A stretch of 64,000 nucleotides of DNA from Chrysoperla carnea (taxonomy: Eukaryota > Arthropoda > Insecta > Neuroptera > Chrysopidae), in contig NC_058337.1 of assembly GCF_905475395.1 (NCBI RefSeq), positions 114,198,368 to 114,262,367 of the forward strand, written 5' to 3'. The notes beneath the pieces are model-generated. The model was given only the letters and a program-made list of their open reading frames with translations. It had not been told where the DNA came from and searched no databases. Below are positions 61,045 to 64,000 of this stretch, piece by piece. The translations under genes were made by a program, and so were the position numbers. The number at the start of each line of letters is the position of its first letter. Within the stretch, counting starts at the first letter, position 1.

Positions 61045-61280
61045 TTAAGGTAGTACTATCGGTAATAGACTGAATTTCATGAAACTTGCCATAGCTGTCC
61101 GTTATTATATCATAATTAACCAGTTAATAATATTTTATTTCACAAAACTGGACGTTCAAGTTTTCAGTTCTCTGAAGGCCCCTAAAAATTTAACTGGTTA
61201 ATTATGATATAATAATGGACAACTATGCCAAGTTTCATTAAATTCTTAATGCAAAGTCTATTACCGATAGTATACCTTAA
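61045..61280. mobile_element. TTAA-flanked palindromic MITE, copy 2
   Basis: Same ends as 52289-52531 (TTAAGGTAGTACTATCGGTA; right end TACCGATAGTATACCTTAA). It has better inner pairing: ATATCATAATTAACCAGTT against AACTGGTTAATTATGATAT. The whole 236 bases could fold into one long stem. Confidence 0.8.
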
Positions 61281-63019
61281 TGAAGAATAGGTTGTTAGAA
61301 AGATGTCATAACTATTCTTGAAAATTAATATTTAATCAAATACTCTAAAATAGAAAATATCAGTGAAATTAAGAATCCTTATCGAAATAATCGCTTTTTT
61401 AGTTAACTTAAATTATTCTGTAATTAAAATTTTTTATTAAGTGGTTTAAAATGTAATCTAAGCGTGTGAAAATATTTACCTTGAATATTTAAAACTGATA
61501 ACATGAAATTTAATCACGATACCTTTAAAAATTAATTATTAATTTTTACTATTTATATCGATTTATCGATTCATATTTGATTTCATATGTTGTAGTGTGT
61601 TCTAAGCCTATTTATTTTTATTTACAGTGTGTTAATTTCCATATGTATTCCATGGTGAAGACTGCAATTATTCTGTATTTTTTTCTTCCTCCAACCCATC
61701 TTTTCTTCAGACCAGTTTTAGGAGTTTGTGCTTCCTAACCTTTTCAAAAAGCAAAAGCCCTTTGGATATGATTATAGCAATGAGATACTTGTGGAGTAAG
61801 CAATGAGTGTTTCACTTCGGCTAACTTTGGCGAGTATGCTCGGTGAGCATACTGCGCGAGAGTATGAATCAGTGGAGTCCTTAAACTTCAAAAATTTCTT
61901 GTATTTTTCTCATTGGTCACTTTAAATGATATTTACCAAAGAAATTTTGTAAAAGTCAGTTGGAATTTTAAATAATAAAAAGCATTTGCCCAAAATTTGG
62001 TTCAAATGTCTAAAAAAATCAAAATATAATATTTTTATTTATTTGTATCTTTTTTAAATCTTAATTACTTGAGTGTCTTAATTGCTGTTTAAAATAATGT
62101 ATCCAATGATGCTCTTGAAATTAACGTTCTTTTTAAAACATAATCCGCTAAGTCACCTCTTGGATAAAGAATTTACTTGTAAGGTAAATAAGTGACCAAA
62201 GCGAAAATTTCCAGTGTTTCGGTCTTGGTATATGACAGGAATAGTTGAATTTTGTTGAAAAAAATGAGTAAAAAATTATTTCTACATTATATGCTGTCTG
62301 CTTTCCCGTGTTTTATCTTTTGATAAAACGTGTCTTTTAGTTATTTTGGAAATACATTATTTGGGGTTTGGGGGTTGTTTGTTTTGTTTCGATTAATGTA
62401 TTAATAAAATACGTGTATTTATCTACAATGGTCATTAGTCAAACATTCATTTTTGACACGTTATAAATAAAAACAATAATAATATCTACCACCAAAAGGG
62501 ATGAACACATTATAATAAATAGGGGATGAAAATATTATTTATTTTTTTTTACACATAAAATCAATATTATAACTATTTTGTACTAAACGATTTCAATTAT
62601 AAATACTATTTGCTATAATTATTATTATTATCCAAAAAATGTCAATTTATTTCTTATCAGTTACAAAACAGGTTATCGCACTCACCACCACCATCACCAC
62701 ATACCACATCCCTCTTTCTCTTTCAACACCCCTTATCCCGCTTAAATGACAAATCATTATTACTGTGATGTTATTATACAATTCCGAGAATGTTTTGTTT
62801 GATGTTTGTAATAATAGAGATGAAGTGAGGGTGGAGAAGAGGCAGGGAAGAAAGTTGAAATAGGACATATTTAATTGTTGTGTAGTTTATATATACTTTA
62901 TTGTTGTAGTCGTCTTGTTCGGGGTAGTTTTATAGTATGTGTCAGTAAAAGACGTATATGTTGTTAATCAGAAGTTAACTTGGAAAGTGGCGTAAAATGA
63001 ATTTTTTGGTTTGGATATC

Positions 63020-63372
63020 TAAGCAAGTGAAATTTACGAAATTTAAAAAACTCCCCACAAATTTTTCGAGTACGGAATCTTAAATTCGCACTTGAAACAT
63101 ATCTAAGAACACTCTCCATTAAATTACCATTTTCCTTTGAGCCTAATCCAAACTGAACCTATTTTGAAAGTCATCGCCTATTTTTTAGCTGTTCCGGATA
63201 CGGAACCCTAAACTTCCATTTGAAACATAGCTAAGAACACTCTCCATTAAATTTCCTTTCAAACGAAAAAAAATCAAAATCGGTGTATAGTTTTAGGTGG
63301 TACGATGCCACAGACAGACAGACAGATACACACACATAGCGGTCAAACTTGTAACACTCCTTTTTTTGGTTC
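63020..63372 (-). repeat. Dispersed repeat family B, inverted copy with an internal duplication
   Basis: It ends (left to right) in GGTACGATGCCACAGACAGA and a CACACACA run. CTAAGAACACTCTCCATTAA occurs twice (near 63102 and 63230), so part of the unit is duplicated in tandem. Confidence 0.6.
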
Positions 63373-64000
63373 CGGGATTAAAAACAGAGATTAAACCTCA
63401 TTATTATACCTTGGTGGAAACCTAACCCGGCAAGAAAAGTTGATGCTAAAAATGTTTAGTTTGAAAATATCACTTTAACGAAACTTAAGTCTTACTTCCT
63501 GGAAAACCGGATGTACCTTAGTTATATCAGCGTGCTTGATTAATGTGAAGCGCTACCAAAGATGGGAAAGCAACTTTATAGTCAAGCTTTCAAGCTACCG
63601 ACTCATTGGCTGATTCATATAAAGTCGCAAATAAATTGTGTAATGTAAAAATTATGAAAGCTTAATATTAGCTTCAATATTATTCATATTAACATTTTCG
63701 TGGAACATTCTGTACATTATTGTTGTTAGTTGTCGCTTTTATTGTAAATGTCCATAACACATGTGCGTTTGATATCAATATTTATGGTCCATTTATTTTT
63801 ATCATCAAACGTTAGTTTCAGAAATTCTTCCCTTTTTGCAATGAAGAATAATTCTGAGTCGGTTCTTAACGACTGATAATATGTATAGACAGAGATGGAC
63901 TGATTGAAGAAAAATATACCACCCCTTGATCTTCAATAATAATAATAATATGTGTTGTCTATGATTAAGATCTGTTTTAGATTAGCTACGATACACATTA

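Larger units (their letters stand above)
45470..64000. other. 18.5 kb without a recognised coding exon
   Basis: Apart from the repeats listed separately, I see only AT-rich non-coding sequence. Scattered small ORFs (up to ~107 codons) carry no domain I recognise. A block at 53280-53620 (GGCTGTCC, GGACGGACTCAGGC) looks like a repeat tail. Positions 59360-59960 may be a decayed mobile-element fragment. The stretch could be intergenic or a very long first intron. Confidence 0.5.

Overview
This is a stretch of AT-rich, intron-bearing animal nuclear DNA, almost certainly from an insect (order not determined). The evidence is GT-AG introns with AT-rich flanks, five recognisable metazoan genes, a tRNA-derived SINE, Helitrons and many short inverted-repeat elements. 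I see no bacterial or viral genes, no CRISPR array and no free-standing RNA gene.

Layout. (1) 1-8.8 kb: the 3' part of a plus-strand gene for a single-pass membrane protein with a sushi/CCP domain. Its last exons are separated by repeat-filled introns. (2) 9.77-17.44 kb: the complete two-exon HEATR1/UTP10 homologue on the minus strand (2074 aa predicted). (3) 19.15-20.56 kb: the complete three-exon Cdc37 homologue on the plus strand (366 aa predicted), divergent from HEATR1. (4) 21.59-27.53 kb: a five-exon F-box/leucine-rich-repeat protein on the minus strand (459 aa predicted), convergent with Cdc37. Its third intron holds a large foldback element. (5) 29.16-40.52 kb: an AMBRA1 homologue on the minus strand, nine exons that join in frame to 1952 aa. 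The WD40 propeller is split by a very large disordered region encoded mostly by one 4.4-kb exon. (6) 40.5-64 kb: more than 23 kb with no convincing coding gene. It holds satellite-like tandem repeats, two SINE copies, four copies of a ~0.55-kb dispersed repeat, two TTAA-flanked palindromic MITEs and other repeats. A possible non-coding first exon lies near 45.2-45.5 kb.

Function. These are housekeeping and regulatory genes and do not form one pathway. HEATR1 acts in nucleolar rRNA transcription and processing. Cdc37 loads kinases onto Hsp90. AMBRA1 and the F-box protein are both predicted substrate receptors of cullin-RING ubiquitin ligases (CUL4-DDB1 and SCF respectively), and AMBRA1 also acts in autophagy.

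The exon boundaries given were worked out by hand. In the four complete genes the reading phases agree across every junction, which is strong internal support. The most interesting points are the expanded AMBRA1 with an internal 234-bp tandem duplication and no tail after the propeller, a Helitron apparently nested inside the first bases of another Helitron, a SINE with a tail hairpin, and a TE-derived splice acceptor. I could not identify a clearly new biological system. The novelty here lies in the AMBRA1 structure and the repeat families.
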